Positions 32,941 through 41,123 of a stretch of 64,000 nt of DNA are shown here, piece after piece. The stretch lies in assembly GCF_002885955.2 (NCBI RefSeq), contig NZ_POQS01000001.1, positions 270,595-334,594 of the forward strand, given 5' to 3'. Position 1 is the stretch's first letter. Every line of letters starts with the position of its first letter. The notes below the pieces were generated by a model. The model was not told where the DNA came from. It saw nothing but the letters and a program-made list of their open reading frames with translations, and ran no database searches. This stretch comes from Achromobacter pulmonis. GTDB taxonomy: Bacteria; Pseudomonadota; Gammaproteobacteria; Burkholderiales; Burkholderiaceae_B. Both the position numbers and the translations under genes were made by a program.

Positions 32941-34242
32941 TTATCGGGGCGCGCGCAATTCCTCCAGCAAGGCGCGCGCGCGGTCGCTGGTTACGTCCCG
33001 CAGGGCCGCCATGCGCTTGGCGACGGTGTCGATCTCGGCGCCCGCCGCGCCGGCGGCCAGGGCGATGTTGCGCGCGTGCAGCGCCATGTGGCCGCGCTGG
33101 ATGCCTTCGGTGGCCAGCGCCCGCAGCGCGCCCAGGTTCTGCGCCAGGCCCACGGCCACGGCGATTTCGCCCAGTTCCTGCGCGCTTTTCACGCCCATGA
33201 TCTTCAGCGCCAGGCGGGCCAGCGGATGGGTCTTGGTGGCGCCGCCCACCAGGCCCACGGGCATGGGCATTTCGATGGAGCCGACCAGCGCGCCCGCGGC
33301 GTCTTTCTCCCAGTGGGTGAGGGAGGTGTAGCGGCCGTCGCGGCTGGCGTAGGCGTGGGCGCCGGCTTCCACCGCCCGCCAGTCGTTGCCGGTGGCGACG
33401 ATCACGGGGTCGATGCCGTTCATGATGCCCTTGTTGTGCGTGGCCGCGCGGTAGGGATCGACCGCGGCGAAGGTGTAGGCGTCGAGCACGCCTTCGATGA
33501 TGTCGGCGCCGCTGCGCTCGGCCGTGTCCAGCGCCTGCGGCGTCAGGCGCACGCGGGCGCGCGCCAGGCGCAGGTCGGCCAGGTTGGACAGGATGCGCAG
33601 GCGCACGGAGCCGCCGGAAATTTCCTCGATCAGCGGCGCCACGGCCTCGGCCATGGTGTTGACGGCGTTGGCGCCCATCGCGTCGCGCACGTCCACGATC
33701 AGGTGCAGCACCAGCATGGGGCCGCGCGGGGTGTCGGGAAATACGTGGACTTCGATGTCCTGGCAGCCGCCGCCCAGCTCGACCAGGGTGCGGTCGCGGC
33801 TGTTGGCCAGCGCCACGATGCGCTCGCGTTCGCGCAGCAGCGCCAGCCGCGCGCCCTGCGGATCGCCCAGCCCCAGCACCTGCACCTGGGCGCGCATCAG
33901 CGGCCGGGTGCTGGAAGTCTCGAAGCCGCCGCAGGCGCGCGCCAGCTTGGCCATGTAGGACGCGGCGGCCACCACGGACGGCTCCTCGACCGCCATCGGC
34001 ACCAGCACGTCGCGGCCGTTGACCTGGAAGTTGGCGGCCACGCCCAGCGGCAGTTCGAACGCGGCGATGACGTTCTCTATCATGCCGTCGGCGCGGTCCA
34101 GGCCCAGCGCGCCGGGCGCGGCCAGCAGCCGGCGCTCCTCGGCGCTCAGGTCCACGGCGTCGGCCACGGCCGCGAGGCGGTCGGCGGGGGTGAGGGAACG
34201 GAAGTTGGGCAGGCGGGAATCGGCCACTTGCGGGGTCTCCAT
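32941..34242 (-). CDS. mvaA: Hydroxymethylglutaryl-CoA reductase, degradative (class II)
   Basis: A 433-residue class II HMG-CoA reductase, close in length and motifs to the Pseudomonas mevalonii enzyme (about 428). The catalytic glutamate is in [20 protein letters not shown], the lysine in [25 protein letters not shown] (with the catalytic aspartate in GID), and the flap-domain histidine in [11 protein letters not shown]. Class II enzymes in such bacteria run in the oxidative direction, converting mevalonate plus CoA to HMG-CoA for catabolism. The next step, HMG-CoA lyase, is not in the window. It heads an operon with the two-helix protein and TctA-like permease, divergent from a MocR regulator. 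Confidence 0.92.
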   Translation of the reverse strand: METPQVADSRLPNFRSLTPADRLAAVADAVDLSAEERRLLAAPGALGLDRADGMIENVIAAFELPLGVAANFQVNGRDVLVPMAVEEPSVVAAASYMAKLARACGGFETSSTRPLMRAQVQVLGLGDPQGARLALLRERERIVALANSRDRTLVELGGGCQDIEVHVFPDTPRGPMLVLHLIVDVRDAMGANAVNTMAEAVAPLIEEISGGSVRLRILSNLADLRLARARVRLTPQALDTAERSGADIIEGVLDAYTFAAVDPYRAATHNKGIMNGIDPVIVATGNDWRAVEAGAHAYASRDGRYTSLTHWEKDAAGALVGSIEMPMPVGLVGGATKTHPLARLALKIMGVKSAQELGEIAVAVGLAQNLGALRALATEGIQRGHMALHARNIALAAGAAGAEIDTVAKRMAALRDVTSDRARALLEELRAPR

Positions 34243-34274
34243 GTATCGGAATCGGGTGGCCAGATTCTAGGTAG

Positions 34275-34300
34275 ACTGTACCGGTATTGAGAGGTACAGT
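34275..34300. promoter_or_regulatory. Inverted repeat ACTGTACC-N10-GGTACAGT in the mvaA/mocR divergent region
   Basis: Perfect eight-base arms, ACTGTACC (34275-34282) and GGTACAGT (34293-34300), lie midway between mvaA (start 34242) and the mocR gene (start 34341). It is the obvious candidate operator for the MocR-type regulator acting on both directions. No experimental basis is available. Confidence 0.6.
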
Positions 34301-34340
34301 TTCGACAAACAGTGTCATTGCACTGCACCAATTTTCGCAT

Positions 34341-35759
34341 ATGTCCGGCAATCTTCCTCCCCTGGCGACGCGCCCGCCGCGCGCCGCGCCCATCGCCGAA
34401 AGCCTGGCCCGGCTGATCGGCCAGCAGATCGCCGACGGCGTGTACCGGGCCGGCGACAAGCTGCCGTCGCTGCGCGAGCTGGCGCAATTGCACCGCTACG
34501 CGAAGAACACCGTGGTGGTGGCGTTCGAAATGCTGGTCGCGCAGGGCCTGGTGGAGCCGCGCCGGGGTTCCGGCTTCTACGTGCTGGAGACGGGCAGGAC
34601 GCGCAAGGCCGCCGACGAGGAGCCGGGGCAGCTGAGCCGCGCCATGGACATCGTGTGGCTGATGCGCGAGCAGCTCAAGACCCAGCCCGACGCGGTCGCG
34701 GTGGGCGACGGGTTTCCGCCGGTGGAATGGCTGGCCGACATGCGCATGGACCGCTACCACCAGAAGGTGGTGCGCACCGGGCTGGGCGCCTTGTTCCGCT
34801 ACGGCAGCCGCTTCGGCTATGCGCCGCTGCGCGAAAGCCTGGTGCGCAAGTTGGGAGACGTGGGCATCAATGCGGCGCCGCCGCAACTGGTGCTGACGCA
34901 CGGCGCGAACGAGGCCATGGACCTGGTGATCCGCTACTTCGTGCCGCAGGACGCGCCGGTGCTGGTCGACAACCCCGGCTATTACCCCCTGTTCGGCAAG
35001 CTCAAGCTGGCCGGGGCGCGCATGCTGGGCGTGCCGCGCCTGCCGGACGGTCCGGACATCGCCGCGCTGGAAGCGCTGCTGCAGCGGGAAAAGCCACGCC
35101 TGTTCTTCACCCAGTCGCTGGCGCACAACCCCACGGGGTCGGACATCTCGCCGGCCAAGGCGTACCGGGTGCTGCAGCTGGCGGAGCGCCACAACCTGAT
35201 CCTGGTGGAGAACGATCCGCTGGCGGACTTCAAGCCCACGTCCGCGGTGCGCCTGGCGGCGCTGGACCAGCTGGAGCGCACCATTTACATCGGCAGCTTC
35301 TCCAAGTCATTCTCCGCCGCGCTGCGGGTGGGCTTCATCGCCTGCAACGCCGCGCTGGCCAGCGACCTGGCCGACCTCAAGGCGCTGGTGCACGTCAGCA
35401 GTTCCGAGTACTGCGAGCGCATGGTGGACGTGATGCTGCGCGACGGGCACTACGAGCGGCATCTGGTCAGGCTGCGCCAGCGCCTGGAAGCCGCCACCGG
35501 CCATGCGCTGCAGGTGCTGGATTCGCTGGGCGCCGAGGTCTTCGCCCGGCCCACCAGTTCGCTGTACCTGTGGTCGGCCTTTCCCGGCGTGGACGACACG
35601 CTGGCCCTGGCCGCCGAGCTGATGCCGGAAAAGATCATCATGGCGCCGGGGCGGGTGTTCAGCGTGGACCCCACGATCCGATCGCCCTGGGCGCGCTGCA
35701 ACGTCGGCGCCATCGGCTCGCCGCGTTTCCGGGAGGCGATGGCGCGGCGTGGAGGGTGA
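34341..35759 (+). CDS. MocR/PdxR-type regulator divergent from mvaA
   Basis: A 472-residue MocR protein. The GntR helix-turn-helix occupies about 25-85 (YRAGDKLPSLRELAQLHRYAKNTVVVAFEMLVAQGLVEPRRGSGFYV). The aminotransferase-like domain has the PLP lysine in YIGSFSKSFSAALRVGF, the DNPGYYPLFG segment and the NDPLADFK aspartate region. The ATG at 34341 is chosen as the first start compatible with the family N-terminus; no clear ribosome site precedes it, so it may be leaderless, and an upstream in-frame start at 34287 exists. Position and the intervening perfect dyad suggest that it controls the mvaA-permease operon, although MocR effectors are usually amines rather than mevalonate. Confidence 0.88.
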   Translation: MSGNLPPLATRPPRAAPIAESLARLIGQQIADGVYRAGDKLPSLRELAQLHRYAKNTVVVAFEMLVAQGLVEPRRGSGFYVLETGRTRKAADEEPGQLSRAMDIVWLMREQLKTQPDAVAVGDGFPPVEWLADMRMDRYHQKVVRTGLGALFRYGSRFGYAPLRESLVRKLGDVGINAAPPQLVLTHGANEAMDLVIRYFVPQDAPVLVDNPGYYPLFGKLKLAGARMLGVPRLPDGPDIAALEALLQREKPRLFFTQSLAHNPTGSDISPAKAYRVLQLAERHNLILVENDPLADFKPTSAVRLAALDQLERTIYIGSFSKSFSAALRVGFIACNAALASDLADLKALVHVSSSEYCERMVDVMLRDGHYERHLVRLRQRLEAATGHALQVLDSLGAEVFARPTSSLYLWSAFPGVDDTLALAAELMPEKIIMAPGRVFSVDPTIRSPWARCNVGAIGSPRFREAMARRGG

Positions 35760-35782
35760 CGCGCGGGTTGGCGTGGGGCGGG

Positions 35783-35848
35783 CGTAGGATGGGTGTAGCG
35801 CGAGAATACTTAAGCAAGAATTCAACAATTCAACGCGCGTAACCCATC
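35783..35848. repeat. REP-like unit (copy 4a)
   Basis: A unit in reverse orientation: GTAGGATGGGTGTAGCGCG (from 35784) to CGCGCGTAACCCATC (ending 35848), followed by a GGCGGCGCCAGCCGCC hairpin (35850-35865). It faces away from unit 4b, so the pair has the opposite order to copies 1, 3 and 5. Both units here share variant bases (TGTAGCGCG and GTTACGCGCG), suggesting that they spread or converted together. Confidence 0.82.
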
Positions 35849-35906
35849 AGGCGGCGCCAGCCGCCGCCTTTCGAGGCAAGAGACAAACCGCCGGCTCTCG
35901 CCGGCC

Positions 35907-35972
35907 GATGGGTTACGCGCGTTCGGAGTCGGAATTCTTACCCGCCGGTTGCCGCGCTACACCCATCCTACG
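35907..35972. repeat. REP-like unit (copy 4b)
   Basis: GATGGGTTACGCGCG at 35907-35921 to CGCGCTACACCCATCCTACG ending at 35972, inverted relative to 4a across a 58-bp spacer. Together they fill most of the 285-bp gap between the convergent mocR and nrdG genes. Nothing else is recognisable in that gap apart from a CATGGTTCATGGTTC direct repeat just after the unit. Confidence 0.82.
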
Positions 35973-36044
35973 ACCCAATATCATGGTTCATGGTTCGACC
36001 CGCAGCCACGTGCCCACGCCATGGTTCCACGCAACGCCACCCCT

Positions 36045-36857
36045 TCAGCGATACTCGAACGTTTCGAACCATTCCCGCATCCGGCTTTCGGCCTGCGCGC
36101 TCAAGTGGCGCGCGGCCGGCGAGTCCGGCGTGCTGCGCGCGCCCTGCACGGCGAAGCGCCGCACGCCGCGGCGGGACAGTTCCCGGGCCACGTCCAGCAG
36201 CCGGGTCTCGTCGAACCAGTCGGGATGCCAGGTGACGCGGCATTCGAAATCGCGCCGCGCCGACAGCAGCTGGGCCAGGCACGACATGGCGGGACGCTCG
36301 GAATCGCGGCGGCCGGTGATGTCGTCGTAGCCGGCGGCGTCGGCCTTGATGTCCAGGCCGACCCAGTCCAGGTGCTGCAGCACGTCGGCCAGGCGCAGCG
36401 GATAGATGCCGGCGGTGTGCATGCCGACCTGGTAGCCCATGCGCCGCACGTCGCGGATCATCTGGGCCAGGCGCGGCTCGCTCAGGGGTTCGCCGCCGGA
36501 GAATACGACGGCGTCCAGCAGCCCCTTGCGGGTTTCGAGGAAAGCGCGGATGTCATGCCAGTCGTAGCGCGCGGTGCGCGTCTGCAATTCGGTGTTGTGG
36601 CAGTAATGGCAGCGCCAGGGGCAGCCGGCGATGAAGACCACGGCGGCCAGCTTGCCGGGCCAGTCCACGGTGGAAAAAGGCACCAGCCCGCCCACCGAAT
36701 GGGCGTGGCGCGGCAAGGGCTGCAGTACCGGCTGCGGCAAGGCGGCGTAGGCCGGCCTGACGGCCATCCTGCGCGCGGCGGGAGCGGACCCCGGCCCGCA
36801 GGCCGGGGCAGGACGCGCGCCCTCAGGCGCGGCGTTCGACGAAGAAGCGGCGTTCAT
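36045..36857 (-). CDS. nrdG: Anaerobic ribonucleotide reductase activating protein (radical SAM)
   Basis: A 270-residue radical SAM enzyme of the NrdG type, which uses S-adenosylmethionine and a [4Fe-4S] cluster to create the glycyl radical on NrdD. The cluster motif CPWRCHYC is in FIAGCPWRCHYCHNTELQ, preceded by GLVPFSTVDWPGKLAAVVF, and the SAM motif is VVFSGGEPLSEP. The N-terminal ~50 residues are Ala/Pro-rich and not family-typical. The start at 36857 overlaps the small glycyl-radical ORF by 35 bases; an ATG at 36767 is an alternative giving a more standard length. It is the last gene of the nrdD operon. Confidence 0.9.
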   Translation of the reverse strand: MNAASSSNAAPEGARPAPACGPGSAPAARRMAVRPAYAALPQPVLQPLPRHAHSVGGLVPFSTVDWPGKLAAVVFIAGCPWRCHYCHNTELQTRTARYDWHDIRAFLETRKGLLDAVVFSGGEPLSEPRLAQMIRDVRRMGYQVGMHTAGIYPLRLADVLQHLDWVGLDIKADAAGYDDITGRRDSERPAMSCLAQLLSARRDFECRVTWHPDWFDETRLLDVARELSRRGVRRFAVQGARSTPDSPAARHLSAQAESRMREWFETFEYR

Positions 36858-37005
36858 TGAATTCGCCTTGTTTGCCGGTGTTGAAGGACGAAACGGGACG
36901 GTGGTAGCCCATCACGCGGGTCCAGATCTCGCAGCGCACGCGCTGGCTGTCGTCCAGCATGGGGGCGGTGGCGGGGGCGATGTCGGGGGTGGTCAGGGTT
37001 TGCAT
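36823..37005 (-). CDS. Separately encoded glycyl-radical segment of anaerobic ribonucleotide reductase
   Basis: A 60-residue ORF whose second half (RCEIWTRVMGYHRPVSSF, then NTGKQGEFNERRFF) is the C-terminal glycyl-radical motif of class III NrdD; the radical glycine is in RVMGY. The preceding nrdD ORF ends after its zinc ribbon and lacks this motif. An AAGGA ribosome site stands six bases before the ATG at 37005, 35 bases after the nrdD stop, so it looks like a genuine small gene. It would act like an autonomous glycyl-radical subunit, comparable to GrcA/YfiD for pyruvate formate-lyase. A frameshift splitting one nrdD gene is the main alternative. It overlaps the nrdG start. Confidence 0.8.
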   Translation of the reverse strand: MQTLTTPDIAPATAPMLDDSQRVRCEIWTRVMGYHRPVSSFNTGKQGEFNERRFFVERRA

Positions 37006-37040
37006 AGGGGTTCCTTGGTAGAGGCCAGGGGGATATCCGG

Positions 37041-39035
37041 CTAGGCCGGGGTGCAGCATGACGATTGCCGGGCGAGCAGCTCGGCATCGCATTTGGGGCA
37101 GAACTCGTGGCGTCCCGCCAGATAGCCGTGGTTGGGGCAGATCGAGAAGGTCGGCGTGACGGTGATGTAGGGCAGGCGGAAATTCGACAGCGCGCGGCGC
37201 ACCAGCTCCTTGCAGGCGCCGGCCGAGGACACGGCCTCGTTCATGTACAGGTGCAGCACGGTGCCGCCGGTGTACTTGCCCTGCAGCGCTTCCTGAAGCT
37301 CCAGCGCATGGAAGGGGTCGTCCGTATGCCCCACCGGCAGCTGGCTGGAATTGGTGTAGTAGGGCTGCGCGTCGCTGCCGGCCTGCAGGATGTCGGGATA
37401 GCGCTTGCGGTCCTCGCGCGCGAAACGGTAGGTGGTGCCTTCGGCCGGCGTGGCCTCGAGGTTGTACAGGTGGCCGGTCTGTTCCTGGAACTCGGTCATG
37501 CGGGCGCGCACGCGGTCCAGCAGCCGGACCGCCATGGCGTGGCCCGGCCCGGTGGTGATGTCGTCCATATCGCCGGTGAAGTTGCGGATCATCTCGTTGA
37601 TGCCGTTCACCCCCAGCGTGCTGAAGTGGTTGCGCAGCGTGCCCAGGTAGCGGCGGGTGTAGGGATACAGGCCCTGGTCGATGTAGCGCTGCACCACCTT
37701 GCGCTTGGTTTCGAGCACGTCGCGCCCCAGCTCCAGCAGGTGGTCCAGGCGCGCCATCAGCTTGCCCTCGTCGCCGCGGCAGGTATAGCCCAGGCGCGCG
37801 CAGTTGACCGTGACCACGCCCACCGAGCCGGTCTGCTCGGCCGAGCCGAACAGGCCGTTGCCGCGCTTGAGCAGTTCGCGCAGATCCAGCTGCAGGCGGC
37901 AGCACATGGAGCGCACCATGTGCGGCTCCAGGTCGGAATTGAGGAAGTTCTGGAAATAAGGCAGGCCGTAGCGCGCCGTCATTTCGAACAGGCGTTCGGT
38001 GTTGGGATGGTCCCAGTCGAAGTCCGGCGTGATGTTGTAGGTGGGGATGGGGAAGGTGAAGACGCGGCCCTTGGCGTCGCCGGCCATCATGACTTCGATA
38101 TAGGCGCGGTTGATCATGTCCATCTCGGCCTGCAGGTCGCCGTAGGCGAACGGCATTTCCTCGCCGCCCACGTACGGAATCTGTTCGCGCAGGTCGGCAG
38201 GGCAGGTCCAGTCGAAGGTCAGGTTGGTGAACGGCGTCTGCGTGCCCCAGCGGCTGGGCACGTTGAGGTTGTAGATCAGCTCCTGCATGGCCTGCTTGAC
38301 CTGCGCGTAGGTCATGGCGTCGCGGCGGATGAAAGGCGCCATGTAGGTGTCGAACGAGCTGAAGGCCTGCGCGCCGGCCCATTCGTTCTGCAGCGTGCCC
38401 AGGAAGTTGACGATCTGGCCGATGGCGGCCGACATGTGGCGCGGCGGCGTGGCCTCGACCTTGCCGGGGATGCCGTTGAAGCCTTCGGTCAGCAGCTGGC
38501 GCAGCGACCAGCCGGCGCAATAGCCGCTCAGCATGTCCAGGTCGTGGATGTGGATGTCGCCTTCGCGGGGGGCGCGTCCGGCCTCCGGCGCGAAGACATT
38601 GGACAGCCAGTAGTTGGCGGTGACCTTGCCCGCGACGTTCAGGATCAGGCCGCCCAGGCTGTAGCCCTGGTTGGCGTTGGCGTTGACGCGCCAGTCGCGC
38701 TGCTCCAGGTATTCCTCCATGGCGCTTTCCACGTCCACCAGGGTGTGGCGCAGCGAGCGCAGGCGGGCGTGCTGCTCGCGGTAGACGATGTAGGCGCGCG
38801 CCGTGCGCCAGCGGCCGGCCTGGACCAGGACTTCCTCGACGCGGTTCTGGATGGTTTCGACGCCGGGGCAGGGCTGGTCGGCCAGCGCGTCGATGACGGC
38901 GTCGGTCAGCGCCTGCGCGCCCGCGAGGTCCAGTTCCCCGGTGCTCTGGCCGGCCGCGGCGATGGCGTGGGCGATCTTGTCGCGGTCGAACGCCACGACC
39001 CGGCCGTCGCGCTTGAGTATGTGCAGGATATGCAT
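37041..39035 (-). CDS. nrdD: Anaerobic ribonucleoside-triphosphate reductase, catalytic part lacking the glycyl-radical loop
   Basis: A 664-residue class III reductase large chain, which makes dNTPs without oxygen. An ATP-cone covers about 1-90 (LHILKRDGRVVAFDRDKIAHAI, IQNRVEEVLVQAG). The ten-stranded barrel includes the DIHIHDLDMLSGYCAGWSL, NLTFDWTCP and MCCRLQLDL (active-site cysteine) blocks and TGSVGVVTVNCARLGY. A zinc ribbon lies in ICPNHGYLAGRHEFCPKCDAEL. Translation stops eleven residues later, before the RVxGY glycyl-radical site expected in this family; that motif is in the next small ORF. The ATG at 39035 is preferred over 39047, which lies inside an NrdR-type box. An FNR-type box is further upstream. 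Confidence 0.9.
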   Translation of the reverse strand: MHILHILKRDGRVVAFDRDKIAHAIAAAGQSTGELDLAGAQALTDAVIDALADQPCPGVETIQNRVEEVLVQAGRWRTARAYIVYREQHARLRSLRHTLVDVESAMEEYLEQRDWRVNANANQGYSLGGLILNVAGKVTANYWLSNVFAPEAGRAPREGDIHIHDLDMLSGYCAGWSLRQLLTEGFNGIPGKVEATPPRHMSAAIGQIVNFLGTLQNEWAGAQAFSSFDTYMAPFIRRDAMTYAQVKQAMQELIYNLNVPSRWGTQTPFTNLTFDWTCPADLREQIPYVGGEEMPFAYGDLQAEMDMINRAYIEVMMAGDAKGRVFTFPIPTYNITPDFDWDHPNTERLFEMTARYGLPYFQNFLNSDLEPHMVRSMCCRLQLDLRELLKRGNGLFGSAEQTGSVGVVTVNCARLGYTCRGDEGKLMARLDHLLELGRDVLETKRKVVQRYIDQGLYPYTRRYLGTLRNHFSTLGVNGINEMIRNFTGDMDDITTGPGHAMAVRLLDRVRARMTEFQEQTGHLYNLEATPAEGTTYRFAREDRKRYPDILQAGSDAQPYYTNSSQLPVGHTDDPFHALELQEALQGKYTGGTVLHLYMNEAVSSAGACKELVRRALSNFRLPYITVTPTFSICPNHGYLAGRHEFCPKCDAELLARQSSCCTPA

Positions 39036-39040
39036 GACTG

Positions 39041-39087
39041 ACACCATATGTAGTAGGGTGGTGAAACTCTATCACCACATATGGTGT
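39041..39087. promoter_or_regulatory. Pair of NrdR-type boxes upstream of nrdD
   Basis: ACACCATATGTAGTAG (39041-39056) and TCACCACATATGGTGT (39072-39087) each match about 12 of 16 positions of the NrdR-box consensus ACACTATATATAGTGT. Their start-to-start spacing of 31 bp, about three helical turns, is the arrangement known for NrdR. NrdR represses ribonucleotide reductase genes when dATP is plentiful. Confidence 0.72.
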
Positions 39088-39123
39088 CGTCGACGTACGC
39101 GAGACGCGGGATTTCAGCCCTGC

Positions 39124-39137
39124 TTGATGCGCGTCAA
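39124..39137. promoter_or_regulatory. FNR/Anr-type box upstream of nrdD
   Basis: TTGATGCGCGTCAA fits TTGAT-N4-(A/G)TCAA exactly. Centred at 39130.5, it would lie at -41.5 for a transcription start near 39089, just before the second NrdR box. Oxygen-limited activation of nrdD is expected. No clear -10 hexamer was identified. Confidence 0.65.
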
Positions 39138-39165
39138 ACGCGTTTTTCGCGCCTTGCGCGGACCG

Positions 39166-39516
39166 TCAAAAGCCGATTCCGACCCCGGCCAGCGCGATCG
39201 CCAGGGCCAGCGCCGCGGTGCGCGCCGCCGGGCGCGGGGCCCACGACAGCATGCCGACCCACAGCAGGGCGCCGGCCGACAGCCAGCCCAGCCAGGCCAC
39301 CACGCCCACCGTATTGCCCCACAGGCTGACGCAGGGCAGGAGGGCCAGGGCCAGCAGCAGCAGGCCGGCGCCGCGCAGCACGCGGCTGTGTCCGGCCGAC
39401 GGGTCGCGGCCCCAGACCTGGTCGTAATGGCGCGGCATGGCCAGGCTCAGGCAGGCCATGCCGGAGTAGGTCAGCAGCAGGGCCATGCCGATGGCGTACA
39501 GGTCGTTGGAATTCAT
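39166..39516 (-). CDS. DUF3325-family small membrane protein
   Basis: A 116-residue protein with four hydrophobic helices (LYAIGMALLLTYSGMACLSLAM, GAGLLLLALALLPCVSLW, VAWLGWLSAGALLWVGML, AALALAIALAGVGIGF). Conserved-looking residues between helices are MPRHYDQVWGRDPS. It matches DUF3325, whose members are encoded beside PepSY-domain iron-regulated membrane proteins and TonB siderophore receptors. Its start overlaps the PepSY protein's stop by four bases. Molecular role is unknown; a part in ferric-siderophore reduction is suggested by context. Confidence 0.78.
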   Translation of the reverse strand: MNSNDLYAIGMALLLTYSGMACLSLAMPRHYDQVWGRDPSAGHSRVLRGAGLLLLALALLPCVSLWGNTVGVVAWLGWLSAGALLWVGMLSWAPRPAARTAALALAIALAGVGIGF

Positions 39517-41123
39517 GCCGCTGCCTCTTCGTTTGCGCGGGGGATGCGCTGCGAGGGCGCCGTAGCGGGCCGGCGCCATAACCGCAGGGCCGCCCAGCCC
39601 GATAGTACGCCGAAAGCCAGGGCGCTCAGTTCGACGCCGGCGCTTTCCCAGTCGCCGCGCGCGATCTGCGCGTACAGGTGGTCGCCTACGGCGGCGTACG
39701 ACATCAGCGGCAGCAGCAGGCACAGCGCCGACAGCAGGCCCAGCTGCATGATCCAGGCGCGGCGCGGGGCGCACAGCCAGGCATGCGGCAGCGTCAGCGC
39801 CCAGATCAGGAAGAAGACGCGCAGCTCCCAGGCGGCCCGGTCCTGCAGCGTCACCGGCAGCAGGCGATTGGCCCAGAAATAGCCGACGCAGGCGATGCCC
39901 AGCCCGGCCATCGCGGCCACGTTCAGTCCTTCGATCAGGCGGTAGACGCGCGCGGTGGCGGCGCCGAATTCGCCGCCGTGCCGGGCGCGGCGCTTGACCA
40001 TGAAGAGGATGGCGCCGGTGCCCATCAGGGCCGCGCCGGCCATGCCGCAGATGAAATACAGCCATTGCATGGCCACGCCGCCGAACCTGGCCATGTGCAG
40101 GTCGCTCAAGACCTGGCGCGTGCGCGGCGCGGCGCCGCCCAGCACTTCGCCGGCCGGGCGCACGCGCAGCAGTTCGCCGTCGCCCGTGAACTCCGCCATG
40201 CCGGTGGTGGCGCTGATGTTGCGCAAGGTGTCTGCCGGCTCGTTCCAGCCGTACACGCCGATGCGCATGGAGCTGTCTTCGGGGTTGCGGATGACGATGG
40301 CGCGGGCGGTCTGGCCGATCAGGCTTTCGGCCCGGGCGACGATGGGCTCCAGCGCCGGCACGGCCTGGGCGGCGCCGCTGCGCGCGAGCATCGGCTCGCC
40401 TTCCAGTTCGGCCAGATAGGCGCGCAGCGCCTGCGGGCCCTCGCCGTAGGTGGCGGAAACGGGAGCGGGCATGAGCGTCGCGCCGGAAATCACCACGCCG
40501 GTGTAGGCGATCATGAACAGAAAGGGCAGGGTCAGCACCGCGCTCGTATTGTGCGCGTCCAGCCACGAGCGCTGGCCCTTGTTGGCGCGGAAGGTGAAGA
40601 AATCCTTGAAGATGCGTTTGTGCGTGACCACGCCGGAAATCAGCGCCACCAGCATCGCCATGGTGGCGAAGGCCACGATCCACAGCCCCAGCCCGGCGTC
40701 GTGCAGGGTGTAGTGGAAGTCCACGAAGTGCTGGCCGCCCAGCGTGGCGCGGCTTTCGGCCTCGTCGTGGTGCTCGTCCAGTTCGGCGCCGATGACGGGG
40801 TCGAGCTCGGCGTCGGCGTAAAGGCCGTTCTGGTCGAACCAGTACACCGTCAGCCCATTGTCGTGGTGGCGGTTGACCGGCCAGATTTCCCACATGCCCG
40901 CGCCGGCATGGTTGCGGGCCATGTAGTCCACCGCCAGCCCGAAGCGGTGGGCGCGGTCCACCGGCGCGCCTTGCCGCTCGGCGGCCGAGGCTTCGGCAGC
41001 CTGGTGTTCGGGCGTCATCCAATGGGTGATGGGTTCGGAGAACACGGCCAGCGAACCCGTCAGGAAGACGGCGAACAGCAGCCAGGAGAACCACAGGCCG
41101 ACCCACGTATGGAGCCAGGCCAT
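39513..41123 (-). CDS. PepSY-associated TM protein (iron-regulated membrane protein, ferric-siderophore reductase-like)
   Basis: A 536-residue inner-membrane protein of the PepSY-TM/PiuB group. TM1 is MAWLHTWVGLWFSWLLFAVFLTGSLAVF (residues 1-28). There is a periplasmic segment, TM helices near 150, 200-220 and 345-370, then four to five helices towards the C-terminus. Histidines in LHTWVGLW, DFHYTLHDAG and LSDLHMAR are candidate haem or metal ligands. Relatives are implicated in reducing ferric siderophores. The ATG at 41123 has no ribosome site. Eight codons upstream, a CTG at 41147 follows AAAGAGG at ideal spacing and would add KSGFRLS, matching how relatives begin, so non-AUG initiation is possible. 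A Fur-like site lies upstream. Confidence 0.82.
   Translation of the reverse strand: MAWLHTWVGLWFSWLLFAVFLTGSLAVFSEPITHWMTPEHQAAEASAAERQGAPVDRAHRFGLAVDYMARNHAGAGMWEIWPVNRHHDNGLTVYWFDQNGLYADAELDPVIGAELDEHHDEAESRATLGGQHFVDFHYTLHDAGLGLWIVAFATMAMLVALISGVVTHKRIFKDFFTFRANKGQRSWLDAHNTSAVLTLPFLFMIAYTGVVISGATLMPAPVSATYGEGPQALRAYLAELEGEPMLARSGAAQAVPALEPIVARAESLIGQTARAIVIRNPEDSSMRIGVYGWNEPADTLRNISATTGMAEFTGDGELLRVRPAGEVLGGAAPRTRQVLSDLHMARFGGVAMQWLYFICGMAGAALMGTGAILFMVKRRARHGGEFGAATARVYRLIEGLNVAAMAGLGIACVGYFWANRLLPVTLQDRAAWELRVFFLIWALTLPHAWLCAPRRAWIMQLGLLSALCLLLPLMSYAAVGDHLYAQIARGDWESAGVELSALAFGVLSGWAALRLWRRPATAPSQRIPRANEEAAA

Noticed and set aside
31031-34459. One giant 1142-codon minus-strand protein covering the permease and HMG-CoA reductase region
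   Set aside because: Only the last 462 codons have membrane-permease character; upstream it is the out-of-frame shadow of mvaA and the small membrane protein gene.
36823-39078. A single frameshifted nrdD pseudogene call
   Set aside because: The downstream piece has its own well-spaced ribosome site and start, and both parts keep intact motifs, so I list two genes and keep the frameshift as the alternative to test.
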